A stretch of DNA of 64,000 bases from Alphaproteobacteria bacterium (GTDB lineage Bacteria; Pseudomonadota; Alphaproteobacteria; Rhodobacterales; Rhodobacteraceae): assembly GCA_030425185.1 (NCBI GenBank), contig JAUIAU010000003.1:1-64000 (forward strand), read 5' to 3'. Below are positions 35,243 through 44,484 of the stretch, in pieces. The notes beneath the pieces were generated by a model. The model saw only the letters and a program-made list of their open reading frames with translations, was not told where the DNA came from and did not search any database. Made by a program: the position numbers and the translations under genes. Numbering within the stretch: the first letter of the stretch is position 1; each line of letters starts with the position of its first letter.

Positions 35243-35460
35243 TGCCCTCGTCCTCGCCCAACTGCGCGCGACGGCCTGCCCGGCCCCGAAGCGGGGCCTA
35301 TCGTCGGACGACTCTGCCGAACCCCACATATGGGGGAGTTGCGGCGGCCGATCCCTAGGGATGCCTGCGCGATGCCTGTACTGCCTCGTCCCGTCGTTGC
35401 GGGTTAGTCGTTAGTTTCCGAAAAACTACCTGAAAGGTTAGGTTTCGTCTACAATTCGCT
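35243..35460. promoter_or_regulatory. alg44-alg8 upstream region
   Basis: This 218-bp gap is AT-rich around 35400-35460 and separates truA from alg44, both leftward. GTTTCCGAAA at 35414-35423 is the same 10-mer found upstream of algD. It forms part of a TAGTTT/AAACTA dyad (35412-35428). The distance to alg44 (about 170 nt) is close to that at algD (about 190 nt). This is probably the promoter and operator zone of alg44-alg8; part of it may also serve as the 3' end of truA. Confidence 0.5.
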
Positions 35461-36255
35461 TTAATTGTTGAAGGAATCCGCCTCGTCAGGTGCGAACGGG
35501 TCACGCGGATAGCCGACACCCGTCAGGCACAGGCCGTCCGGCGGGCAGACCGGACCGCAGGCGGCGCGATCCCGGGCCGCAAGCGCCGCCGCCACGTCCG
35601 CCGCTGTCCACGCCCCCGCGCCGACCCGCTCCAGCGTGCCGACGATGCTGCGCACCTGGTTGTGCAGGAAGGACCGCGCACGCAGGTGCAGCCGGATCTC
35701 GGTGCCGTTCGGGACGGCGACGGTTTCGACCGTGATCTCGTCCAGTGTCTTCACGGGCGAGGCCGCCTGGCACATCGTGCTGCGGAAGGTGGTGAAGTCG
35801 TGCCGCCCGACCAGAACCTGCGCCGCCTCTGCCATCGCGCCCGCGTCGAGCGGGTTGCGCACGTGCCAGACCTGCCCGCGTGCCAGCACCGGCGGGGCCC
35901 GGCGGTTCAGGATCCGGTAGGTGTAGCGCCGTTCGACGGCACTGAACCGGGCGTGGAACTCGTCCGCCACGCGGGCACAGGCCACCACGGCGACGGGGGC
36001 GGGCTTCAGATGATGGTTCAGCGCCTCGGACAGGCGGAACGGCTCCCAGTCCTTCGCCAGGTCCGCGGTGGCCACCTGCCCGGTGGCATGAACCCCCGCA
36101 TCGGTTCGTCCTGCGGCCGCGATCCGGTCGAGCCCCGGCTCCAGCCGCGCCAGCGCCGCCTCGATCGCGCCCTGCACGCTGGGCTGGTCGGCCTGCGCCT
36201 GCCAGCCCGCGAAAGGCGCACCGTCGTATTCGATCTTCAGGGCATAGCGCGGCAT
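35461..36255 (-). CDS. truA: tRNA pseudouridine38-40 synthase
   Basis: A 264-aa enzyme that isomerises uridines 38-40 of the tRNA anticodon arm. The N-terminus [16 protein letters not shown] and the catalytic aspartate in [12 protein letters not shown] (about D55) are diagnostic. [17 protein letters not shown] is the conserved C-terminal motif. The ATG at 36255 begins the first strand. The gene is leftward and lies head to head with ycjX. Confidence 0.95.
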   Translation of the reverse strand: MPRYALKIEYDGAPFAGWQAQADQPSVQGAIEAALARLEPGLDRIAAAGRTDAGVHATGQVATADLAKDWEPFRLSEALNHHLKPAPVAVVACARVADEFHARFSAVERRYTYRILNRRAPPVLARGQVWHVRNPLDAGAMAEAAQVLVGRHDFTTFRSTMCQAASPVKTLDEITVETVAVPNGTEIRLHLRARSFLHNQVRSIVGTLERVGAGAWTAADVAAALAARDRAACGPVCPPDGLCLTGVGYPRDPFAPDEADSFNN

Positions 36256-36367
36256 GAGCCGCCCCTTACCGAAACCGCGCCCGCCCGGCAATCGGCCCCA
36301 CGCCGCTAGGCAGGTCGCGCCGCAACGCCTATCTCGGGGAGGACGCAAGACGAAAGGACAGGCCCCC

Positions 36368-37783
36368 TTGGTCCTCACGACCCTCACCGACGGCCTCGGA
36401 CGCGGCCTCGACACGATCACCGGCGCGGTGTCGGAGACCTTCTTCGAGCCGGTCGTGCGCCTCGGCGTCACTGGCCTCGCGCGGTCCGGCAAGACCGTGT
36501 TCATCACGACGCTGGTGGCGAACCTGCTCGACCGGGGCCGGATGGGCGGAATGGCCGGCGTCGCGCGGGGCGCGATCACGGCGGCCTACCTGCGCCCGCA
36601 GCCCGACGATACCGTGGCGCGGTTTCCCTACGAGGCGAACCTCGCCCAGCTGACCGGCACCACGCCGGCCTGGCCCGCCCCGACCGCGGCGATCTCGGAA
36701 TTGCGGCTGTCCTTCAGGGTGCGCCCGCAGGGGCTGCTGGGCGCCCTGGCGGGACCGCGGACGGTGCATCTCGACATCGTGGACTATCCCGGCGAGTGGC
36801 TGCTCGATCTCGCCCTGATGAACCGCAGCTATGCCGAGTGGTCCGAGGCGACACTGGCGCGGCTGCCGCAGCGCCCCGGCGGGGCCGAGGTGCTGGCGGC
36901 CCTGACCGCCGCCGATCCCGTCGCCGCGTTCGACGAGGTCGCGGCGCAGTCGCTCGCCGCCGCCTTCACCACGGCGCTGCATGCCGCTGCCGACGCGGGC
37001 TACGCCGATTGCACGCCGGGACGGTTCCTGCTGCCGGGCGACCTGAAAGGCTCGCCCGTGCTGACCTTCGCGCCGCTGCCGCCTCAGTCCGGGGCGAAGC
37101 GCGGAAGCCTCTGGCACGAGTTCGAACGCCGTTTCGACGCCTACAAGGCGCAGGTCGCGCGGCCCTTCTTCCGCGATCACTTCGCACGCATCGACCGGCA
37201 GGTGGTCCTCGTGGACGCGCTCGGGGCCCTGCATGCCGGGCCGCGGGCCGTCGAGGACCTGCGCCGCACCATGACCGACATCCTGACTGCCTTCCGTCCC
37301 GGCGCGAACGGCTGGTTCGCCGGTCTCACCGGGCGGCGGGTCGAGCGCATCCTCTTTGCCGCGACCAAGGCCGACCACATCCACCACAGCCAGCACGCCC
37401 GGCTGACGGCGATCATGGAAGCGCTGGTCGCCGACGCGCGCCGCCGCGCCGACTTCGCCGGGGCGAAGACCGCCGCGATGGCGATCGCCAGCCTGCGGGC
37501 AACGGTTGAGGAAGAGCGCACCCATGGCGGTCGCACGCTGCAGATGGTGCGGGGGCGGCTGCTGGGCACCGGCAAGGAGGCCGCCTTCCATCCGGGCGAC
37601 CTGCCCGAGGACCCCGCCGCGATCCTGGCCCCTGCGCGGGAAGGCGCCGCGGGCTGGCTGACCGGTGACTGGCCCGGAACCTCCTTCGCGCCCGCCGCGC
37701 TCCGGCTCGCCCCGGGCGACGGCCCGCCCCATATCCGGCTCGACCGTGCGGCCGAGTTCCTGTTCGGAGACCGCCTGACATGA
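36368..37783 (+). CDS. YcjX family P-loop protein
   Basis: A protein of about 471 aa from the YcjX/DUF463 family, stress-linked putative NTPases. The P-loop is [10 protein letters not shown] (about 35-44), followed by [15 protein letters not shown] and [26 protein letters not shown] acts as the NKxD-like guanine-recognition segment. The likely start is TTG at 36368, giving [13 protein letters not shown], the usual family N-terminus. Earlier in-frame starts would run into the truA promoter. It overlaps the YcjF-like gene by 4 nt. Confidence 0.85.
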   Translation: MVLTTLTDGLGRGLDTITGAVSETFFEPVVRLGVTGLARSGKTVFITTLVANLLDRGRMGGMAGVARGAITAAYLRPQPDDTVARFPYEANLAQLTGTTPAWPAPTAAISELRLSFRVRPQGLLGALAGPRTVHLDIVDYPGEWLLDLALMNRSYAEWSEATLARLPQRPGGAEVLAALTAADPVAAFDEVAAQSLAAAFTTALHAAADAGYADCTPGRFLLPGDLKGSPVLTFAPLPPQSGAKRGSLWHEFERRFDAYKAQVARPFFRDHFARIDRQVVLVDALGALHAGPRAVEDLRRTMTDILTAFRPGANGWFAGLTGRRVERILFAATKADHIHHSQHARLTAIMEALVADARRRADFAGAKTAAMAIASLRATVEEERTHGGRTLQMVRGRLLGTGKEAAFHPGDLPEDPAAILAPAREGAAGWLTGDWPGTSFAPAALRLAPGDGPPHIRLDRAAEFLFGDRLT

Positions 37784-38793
37784 CCGCTTCCCCCCAGGGC
37801 CCCGTCCTGATCGATCTCGATGCGGACGCGCCGCCCGCCGCCTCGCCCGCGACCGCGCCCCCCGTGCCGGACGATGCCGCGGCCCTGCCGCAGGGACAGG
37901 CGATGGCGACGCTCGCGCGGCTGTCGGCGCGGCCGCCGTCGCGCCTGACCCGGCTGTTCTGGTCGGCGCTGGTGGCGCTGGTCGGCTTCGTGCTGTCGGT
38001 GACAGCGTGGAATTTCGTGACCGGCCTGCTGGCCGCCAACCCGATCCTCGGCTGGGCCGCGACCGGGCTGGTCAGTCTCGTGCTGCTGGCGGCGCTGGGC
38101 ATCGCGGCCCGCGAATGGCGTGGCTACGCCCGGCTGGCCCGGCTCGACCGGCTGCGCGATGCCGCCGACCGCGCGACCGGGGCGCAGGACCTGACCGCCG
38201 CCCGCCGCGTCGCCCGGGACCTGGCCGAGCTCTATCGTGCCCGCCCGGAACTGGCCGCCGGGGTTGCGTCGCTGGAGCGTCGGGCCGCCGAGGCCTTCGA
38301 TGCGGACGCCGTCTTCGCCGAAGCCGAGCGCACCCTGCTCGCCCCGCTCGACCGCGCCGCGCAGGACGAGGTCGCCGCGGCCGCCCGGCAGGTCGCCACC
38401 GTGACGGCGCTGGTGCCGCTGGCGCTGGCCGATGTGGTCGCGGCGCTGACCTCCAACCTGCGCATGATCCGCCGCATCGCCGAGGTCTACGGCGGGCGCG
38501 CGGGCACGCTGGGAAGCTGGCGGCTGACCCGCACCGTGCTGACCCATCTCGTGGCGACCGGGGCGGTCGCGGTGGGCGACGACCTGATCGGGTCGCTGGC
38601 CGGGGGTGGCCTGCTGTCGAAGCTGTCGCGCCGGTTTGGCGAGGGGCTTGTGAACGGAGCCCTCACGGCCCGCGTCGGCGTCGCCGCGATGGAGGTCTGC
38701 CGCCCGCTGCCCTTCACGAAGGCGACGCGGCCCTCGGTCTCGGCCCTCGTCAAGCGGGCGTTGACGGGCCTGTTCGGGCAGGGCGCGGCGTGA
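37780..38793 (+). CDS. YcjF/TIGR01620 family membrane protein
   Basis: A 337-aa inner-membrane protein. A disordered, Pro/Ala-rich N-terminus (1-50) is followed by two adjacent membrane helices (about 60-80 and 88-107) and a helical domain. VTALVPLALADVVAALTSNLRMIRRIAEVYGGR is the DUF697 signature, of which the invariant part is NLRMIRRIAEVYG. It is the standard partner of YcjX, with which it overlaps by 4 nt. The pair is induced by envelope or heat stress in E. coli; its mechanism is not known. Confidence 0.85.
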   Translation: MTASPQGPVLIDLDADAPPAASPATAPPVPDDAAALPQGQAMATLARLSARPPSRLTRLFWSALVALVGFVLSVTAWNFVTGLLAANPILGWAATGLVSLVLLAALGIAAREWRGYARLARLDRLRDAADRATGAQDLTAARRVARDLAELYRARPELAAGVASLERRAAEAFDADAVFAEAERTLLAPLDRAAQDEVAAAARQVATVTALVPLALADVVAALTSNLRMIRRIAEVYGGRAGTLGSWRLTRTVLTHLVATGAVAVGDDLIGSLAGGGLLSKLSRRFGEGLVNGALTARVGVAAMEVCRPLPFTKATRPSVSALVKRALTGLFGQGAA

Positions 38794-39521
38794 CCGCGGA
38801 CCCGTTCCGCCATGTCCCCGCCCTGCGGGACCGGATCCGGCCCCCGGCGCAGTCCTATTTCCGCACCATCTCGCCCGAGCGCGTCCGCGCGACGCTGCGC
38901 GAGAAGGGGCTGCCTGACGTCTTTCCCTTCTACCCCGACGACACCAGAGAGGCCCTGCGGGCCGAGGCGCTGTCCGGGCACACGGGCGACCTGTGGATCT
39001 TCGCCTACGGCTCGCTGATCTGGGACCCCGCGCTCGAGTTCTGCGACCTGCGCCGCGCCCATGCCCCCGGGCACCAGCGCCGCTTCATCCTCGTCGATGT
39101 CTACGGCGGGCGCGGCACGTCCGAGGCCCCGGGCCTGATGGCGGCGCTGGATACCGGCAGCGGTTGCGACGGGGTCGCCTTCCGGATCGCGGCGGAGATC
39201 GTGGACCGCGAAACCGAGATCCTGTTCCGGCGCGAGATGATCGGCCCCGGCTACCTCGCCCGCTTCGTCCCTGTCCTGATCGACGGCGAACCGGCGCGGG
39301 CGCTGACCTTCCTTGCGGACCACGCCGACCCGCTGATGCGGCCCGACATCACGCGGGACGAGCAGGTCCGGTATGCGGCAACCGGAACAGGCTTTTTCGG
39401 CACCAGTTTCGACTATCTTGCCGACACCGTGTCCCACCTGGCCGAGGTGGGAATCGACGACCCTGACGCCCGCGACCTGCTCGATGCCACCCGCGCCGCC
39501 CGCGCCCGCCTGAAGGACTGA
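38790..39521 (+). CDS. gamma-glutamylcyclotransferase (ChaC-like)
   Basis: A 243-aa protein starting at a GTG that overlaps the YcjF stop (GTGA). The substrate loop FAYGSLIWDPALEF (about 73-86) is the ChaC signature, and the catalytic glutamate lies in FRREMIGPGYL. ChaC proteins release 5-oxoproline from glutathione and so lower its level. The protein has about 60 extra residues ahead of the domain. Co-translation with a stress-associated pair suggests a role in envelope or redox stress. Confidence 0.85.
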   Translation: MTADPFRHVPALRDRIRPPAQSYFRTISPERVRATLREKGLPDVFPFYPDDTREALRAEALSGHTGDLWIFAYGSLIWDPALEFCDLRRAHAPGHQRRFILVDVYGGRGTSEAPGLMAALDTGSGCDGVAFRIAAEIVDRETEILFRREMIGPGYLARFVPVLIDGEPARALTFLADHADPLMRPDITRDEQVRYAATGTGFFGTSFDYLADTVSHLAEVGIDDPDARDLLDATRAARARLKD

Positions 39522-39527
39522 TCCGAG

Positions 39528-41141
39528 ATGGACACCCTTGCCCCCGACCTCCGCACGATGGTGCGCACGCCGCTGCACGACTCGCATGTCGCCGCGATGC
39601 GCAAGGCAGGCACGCGGCGCGCCTTCGCGCCGGGCGAGATGCTGACGACGCTCGGGGCGCCGCAGGCCGAGTTTCTCTACGTCGAGGACGGCGAGGTCGA
39701 GGCGGTCGATCCCGACGGCCGCCGCTATGGCACCGCCACGATCGGCCCGACCCAGTTCCTGGGCGAGATCAGCTTTCTCAACAACGGGGCGGTGATGCTG
39801 GCGAACCGGGCCGTGACGGCGGGCCGGGTGCTGGCCGTGCCGCGCGCCGCGATGCTGCGACTGATGTCCGAGATCCCCGAGATGTCGGACATCATCGTCA
39901 GCGTCTTCGCCGGCCGCCGCCGCCGCCTGATCGAGAGCAACCGCGCCTCGCTGACGCTGATCGGGGCCGAGCGCAGCCGCGAGATCCGCGCCATTGCGGC
40001 CTTCCTGTCGCGCAACCGGATTCCCTATTCCAGCGTCGAGCCGGACAGCCCGGAGGCGGACGCGCTCGCCGCGGCCTGTGCGCTGGAGAGCCACGCGCCC
40101 GCGGTGATCTTCGGCGATCACAAGGTCATCGACGATCCCACCCCGCGCAAGGTCGCGCGCCTGCTGGGCATCGACCTGCCGCTTGACGACACCGAGATCC
40201 ACGATGTCCTGATCGTCGGCGGCGGTCCGGCCGGGATCGCGGCGGCGGTCTATGCCGGGGCCGAAGGCCTGTCGGCGCTGGTGATCGAGGACCTGACCAT
40301 CGGCGGGCAGGCCGGCACGTCGAGCCGGATCGAGAACTACATGGGCTTTCCCACCGGCATCTCGGGGGCCGACCTGTGCTGGCGGGGCGAGGTGCAGGCG
40401 ATGAAGTTCGGCACCCGGTTCGCCGTGCCGCGCCGTGCCACCGCGCTGGCCCGCGACCCGGACGGCCTGTTCCGCGTCATGCTTGACGACGGCGCGCAGG
40501 TCTGCGCGCGGGCCATCGTGGTGGCGACGGGCGTGCAGTATCGCAAGCTGCCCCTCGACCGCCTGTCCGAGTTCGAGGGCAACGGCATCTACTACGCCGC
40601 CACCGACGTCGAGGCGCGCTACTGCCGGAACACCGATGTCGTGGTGATCGGGGGCGGCAACTCGGCCGGGCAGGCGGCGATGTTCCTCAGCCGCAGCGCG
40701 CATCACGTCCATGTCCTGATCCGGGGTGACAGCCTGGCGGAGTCGATGTCGTCCTACCTGTCCTCGCGCCTCGACGCCGATCCGAAGATCACGCTGCACC
40801 GGATGACCGAAGTGACGGCGCTGCACGGAGAGACCGCGCTCGACGCCGTGACCATCCGCGACAAGGCCAGCGCACAGGACTGGCTGCTGCGCACCGGGGC
40901 GGTCTTCGTCATGGTCGGGGCCGCGCCGAACACCGGCTGGTTGTCGGGCCTCGTCGCGCTGGACGGCAAGGGGTTCGTCCGCACCGGGCCCGAGGTCGGC
41001 GGCCGCAGCACCTACGAGACCTCGCAGCCCGGCATCTTCGCCGTGGGCGACGTGCGTTCGGGGTCGGTGAAGCGCGTCGCCTCGGGGGTGGGCGAAGGCT
41101 CGGTCGCGATCTCCGCGGTCTGGGCGCATGTGAACGGCTGA
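39528..41141 (+). CDS. cyclic-nucleotide-domain thioredoxin-reductase-like flavoprotein
   Basis: A 537-aa fusion. Residues 1-130 form a cyclic nucleotide-binding (CAP-like) domain (GEMLTTLGAPQAEFLYVEDGEVEAV, of which the core is FLYVEDGEVEA, then FLGEISFLNNG). From about 220 comes a thioredoxin-reductase-type FAD/NAD fold: VLIVGGGPAGIAAA, then DVVVIGGGNSAGQAA, and GIFAVGDVRSG. The redox CxxC of thioredoxin reductase is absent; the aligned stretch is YAATDVEARYC. Electron transfer to another acceptor or an NAD(P)H oxidase role is more likely. It begins 6 nt after chaC, suggesting a stress operon of four genes. Confidence 0.85.
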   Translation: MDTLAPDLRTMVRTPLHDSHVAAMRKAGTRRAFAPGEMLTTLGAPQAEFLYVEDGEVEAVDPDGRRYGTATIGPTQFLGEISFLNNGAVMLANRAVTAGRVLAVPRAAMLRLMSEIPEMSDIIVSVFAGRRRRLIESNRASLTLIGAERSREIRAIAAFLSRNRIPYSSVEPDSPEADALAAACALESHAPAVIFGDHKVIDDPTPRKVARLLGIDLPLDDTEIHDVLIVGGGPAGIAAAVYAGAEGLSALVIEDLTIGGQAGTSSRIENYMGFPTGISGADLCWRGEVQAMKFGTRFAVPRRATALARDPDGLFRVMLDDGAQVCARAIVVATGVQYRKLPLDRLSEFEGNGIYYAATDVEARYCRNTDVVVIGGGNSAGQAAMFLSRSAHHVHVLIRGDSLAESMSSYLSSRLDADPKITLHRMTEVTALHGETALDAVTIRDKASAQDWLLRTGAVFVMVGAAPNTGWLSGLVALDGKGFVRTGPEVGGRSTYETSQPGIFAVGDVRSGSVKRVASGVGEGSVAISAVWAHVNG

Positions 41142-41209
41142 GCACCCGGCATCGCATCGCCGCAACACCCTGTCCCGGCCGCGCGTCCTGTCGCGGACCG
41201 GGCGGTTGT

Positions 41210-41227
41210 GCCTGCCGGGGGGCAGGC
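41210..41227 (+). terminator. hairpin after the flavoprotein gene
   Basis: A 7-bp stem (41210-41216 with 41221-41227) with a GGGG loop, about 70 nt past the stop and without a T-run. A possible weak or Rho-assisted terminator; it could also lie in the ileS leader (ileS starts at 41380). Confidence 0.4.
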
Positions 41228-41379
41228 GTATAGACCGGCGCATGACGGCTCGCACCGCGATCATCATCCGAATTACGTGCCCGGCGCTCTGATCCATCCG
41301 AGCCGCCGGGCCAAAGGCGTTCGAGACCTCGCGCCGCCCTCCTTCCCAGACAGAGACCGTATTCCAGAGGACGCCCAAG

Positions 41380-44346
41380 ATGTGCGCCGACACGCCTGAG
41401 ACCCCCGACTACAAGGACACGCTGAACCTGCCCCGCACCGAGTTCCCGATGCGCGCGGGCCTGCCCAAGCGCGAGCCCGACTGGCTCGCCCGCTGGGAAC
41501 GGATCGGCGTCTACGACCGCCTGCGCGAGAAGCAGGGCCGCCCGCCCTTCACGCTGCACGACGGCCCTCCCTACGCGAACGGCAACCTCCACATCGGCCA
41601 TGCGCTGAACAAGACGATCAAGGACATCATCGTCCGCAGTCACCAGATGATGGGCTTCGACAGCCGCTACATCCCCGGCTGGGACTGCCACGGTCTGCCG
41701 ATCGAGTGGAAGATCGAGGAACAGTACCGCGCCAAGGGCCGGAACAAGGACGAAGTCCCGATCAACGACTTCCGCGCCGAGTGCCGCCGCTTCGCCGAGC
41801 ACTGGGTCGGCATCCAGCGCGACGAGTTCAAGCGGCTGGGCGTCACCGGCGCGTGGGACCGTCCCTACCTGACCATGGACTTCCACGCCGAGCGGGTGAT
41901 CGCCGAGGAATTCATGAAGTTCCTGATGACCGGTACGCTCTACCAGGGCTCGAAACCGGTGATGTGGTCGCCGGTCGAGAAGACTGCGCTGGCCGAGGCC
42001 GAGGTCGAATACCACGACCGCCAGACCGAGGCGGTGTGGGTGCTGTTCAAGGTTGTGAGCGCGGAAAGGACTATGGACCGCGAGCAGGCCGCGGACTTCA
42101 ATAGTCAAGAAACACTCGAGATGGATTTTCAACTCGTCAGTGCCAAGGTCATCATCTGGACCACCACGCCCTGGACCCTGCCGCAGAACCGCGCGATCTG
42201 CTTCGGGCCGGGCATCGGCTATGGCCTCTACGAGATCACCGGCCGCCCGGAGGAATGCTGGGCGCGCATCGGGGACCGCTACCTGCTGGCCGACGCGCTG
42301 GCCGAGGAAGCGCTGGCCGCCATGCGCCTCGACGGGACGATGTATCGTCGGCTGCGCGATGTCACCGCGGACGAACTGGCGACGCTGACCTGCGCCCACC
42401 CCCTGCGCGGGGCCGAGGGCGCGGGCGGCGAGTGGGACTTCGACGTCCCGCTGCTGCCGGGCGACCATGTCACCGACGACGCGGGCACCGGCTTCGTGCA
42501 CACCGCGCCCAGCCACGGTGACGACGACTTCGAGGTCGGCCAGCGTCACGGCCTGCCGATGACCTTCAACCTGACCGACGACAGTGCCTTCCGCGATGAC
42601 TTGCCCTTCTTTGCCGGGGAGCGGGTGATCCGCGAGAACGGCAAGCCCGGCGGGGCCAACAAGGCCGTGATCGAGAAGCTGAAGGAACTGGGCGCGCTGC
42701 TGGCACTGCGCCGCATCACCATCTCGGACGCGCATTCCTGGCGCTCCAAGGCCCCGGTGATCCGCCTGAACCGCCCGCAGTGGTTCGCCGCCATCGACAA
42801 GCCGGTCGGCGACGGCCAGGACACTTATGGCGAAACGATCCGCCAGCGCGCCCTGACCTCGATCGACCAGCTGGTGAAATGGACGCCGCAGACCGGGCGC
42901 AACCGCCTCTACTCGATGATCGAGGCGCGTCCGGACTGGGTGCTGTCGCGCCAGCGGGCCTGGGGCGTGCCGCTGACCTGCTTCACCAAGGTCGGCGCAA
43001 AGCCCACCGATCCCGACTTCCTGCTGCATAACGCCGAGGTCAACGCCCGCATCGTCGCCGCGTTCGAGGCCGAGGGCGCGGACGCCTGGTACGCCGAGGG
43101 GGCGAAGGCCCGGTTCCTCGGCGGGATCGTCGACCCGGACGCCTACACGCAGGTCTTCGACATCCTCGACGTGTGGTTCGACAGCGGCTCGACCCACGCC
43201 TTCGTCCTGCGCGACCGCGAGGACGGCACGGCGGACGGCATCGCCGACGTCTATATGGAGGGGACCGACCAGCATCGCGGCTGGTTCCACTCGTCGCTGC
43301 TGCAGGCTTGCGGCACGATGGGCCGCGCGCCCTACCGCAACGTGGTCACGCACGGCTTCACGCTCGACGAGCAGGGCCGCAAGATGTCGAAGTCGATCGG
43401 CAACGTGGTCGCGCCGCAGAAGGTGGTGGACCAGTACGGCGCCGATATCCTGCGGCTCTGGGTTGCGCAGGCGGATTACACCGCCGACCAGCGCATCGGG
43501 GACGAGATCCTGAAGGGCACCGCCGACGGCTATCGCCGCCTGCGCAACACCATGCGCTTCCTGCTGGGCAGCCTGGCCGACTTCACTGAGGCCGACCGCG
43601 TCGCCCCGGAGGACATGCCGGAGCTGGAGCGCTGGGTGCTGCACCGCCTCGCCGAGCTCGACCGCACGGTGCGCGAGGGCTATGCCGCCTTCGACTTCCA
43701 GGGGGTGTTCCAGGCGGTCTTCACCTTCGCCACGGTGGACCTGTCGGCCGTCTATTTCGACATCCGCAAGGATGCGCTCTACTGCGACGGCGATACACCC
43801 CGTCGCCGGGCCGCGCGGACCGTGCTCGATCTGGTGTTCCATCGCCTGACGACCTGGCTTGCGCCGATCCTCGTCTTCACGATGGAGGAGGTCTGGCTCG
43901 AGCGCTTCCCGGGCGAGGACAGTTCGGTCCACCTCCAGGACATGCCCGAGACGCCCCAGGCGTGGCGGGACGAGGCGCTGGCCGCGAAATGGGCCACCAT
44001 CCGCAAGGTGCGCCGGGTCGTGACCGGGGCGCTGGAAGTGCAGCGCCGCGAGAAGGTGATCGGCGCCAGCCTCGAAGCCGCGCCGTTGGTGCATGTCGAT
44101 GCGGCGACCAAGGCGCTGCTCGACGGCGTGGATTTCGCGGACCTCTGCATCACGTCCGACATCTCGGTCAGCGACGCTGCGGCGCCCGATGCGGCGTTCC
44201 GGATCGACGACGTTCCGGGCGTGGCGGTGGTCTTTGCCCGTGCCGAGGGCGAGAAGTGCCAGCGCTGCTGGAAGATCCTGCCCGACGTCGGACAACACGC
44301 CCATGACGGCGTCTGCGGACGCTGCGACAGCGCCCTCGCGGGCTGA
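41380..44346 (+). CDS. ileS: isoleucyl-tRNA synthetase
   Basis: A 988-aa class I aminoacyl-tRNA synthetase. The HIGH motif is in GNLHIGHALN (about 66) and KMSKS in GRKMSKSIGN (about 667); VIIWTTTPWTLPQNRA starts the editing domain. The C-terminal zinc finger is CQRCWK ... CGRCD. An insertion of about 22 residues (ERTMDREQAADFNSQ and following, coded at 42054-42142) lies just ahead of the editing-domain motif. Its DNA is clearly AT-richer than the rest. A strong terminator follows. Confidence 0.97.
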   Translation: MCADTPETPDYKDTLNLPRTEFPMRAGLPKREPDWLARWERIGVYDRLREKQGRPPFTLHDGPPYANGNLHIGHALNKTIKDIIVRSHQMMGFDSRYIPGWDCHGLPIEWKIEEQYRAKGRNKDEVPINDFRAECRRFAEHWVGIQRDEFKRLGVTGAWDRPYLTMDFHAERVIAEEFMKFLMTGTLYQGSKPVMWSPVEKTALAEAEVEYHDRQTEAVWVLFKVVSAERTMDREQAADFNSQETLEMDFQLVSAKVIIWTTTPWTLPQNRAICFGPGIGYGLYEITGRPEECWARIGDRYLLADALAEEALAAMRLDGTMYRRLRDVTADELATLTCAHPLRGAEGAGGEWDFDVPLLPGDHVTDDAGTGFVHTAPSHGDDDFEVGQRHGLPMTFNLTDDSAFRDDLPFFAGERVIRENGKPGGANKAVIEKLKELGALLALRRITISDAHSWRSKAPVIRLNRPQWFAAIDKPVGDGQDTYGETIRQRALTSIDQLVKWTPQTGRNRLYSMIEARPDWVLSRQRAWGVPLTCFTKVGAKPTDPDFLLHNAEVNARIVAAFEAEGADAWYAEGAKARFLGGIVDPDAYTQVFDILDVWFDSGSTHAFVLRDREDGTADGIADVYMEGTDQHRGWFHSSLLQACGTMGRAPYRNVVTHGFTLDEQGRKMSKSIGNVVAPQKVVDQYGADILRLWVAQADYTADQRIGDEILKGTADGYRRLRNTMRFLLGSLADFTEADRVAPEDMPELERWVLHRLAELDRTVREGYAAFDFQGVFQAVFTFATVDLSAVYFDIRKDALYCDGDTPRRRAARTVLDLVFHRLTTWLAPILVFTMEEVWLERFPGEDSSVHLQDMPETPQAWRDEALAAKWATIRKVRRVVTGALEVQRREKVIGASLEAAPLVHVDAATKALLDGVDFADLCITSDISVSDAAAPDAAFRIDDVPGVAVVFARAEGEKCQRCWKILPDVGQHAHDGVCGRCDSALAG

Positions 44347-44370
44347 GCGCAGGGTCGTGACTAGTTCGGA

Positions 44371-44397
44371 ACGGCCGGTCCCGGGACCGGCCGTTTT
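44371..44397 (+). terminator. intrinsic terminator of ileS
   Basis: A perfect palindrome of 24 nt (44371-44394), which pairs at least 9-10 bp around a small loop, and ends in TTTT. It begins 25 nt after the ileS stop. Confidence 0.88.
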
Positions 44398-44484
44398 CCG
44401 TTCCGGCGTGGGGCCGGTCCTGTCTTGGGCTGATCCGCTTCCCGGCCTACATGTGCCCGGACCAACATCTTGAGGAGCCCCGAC

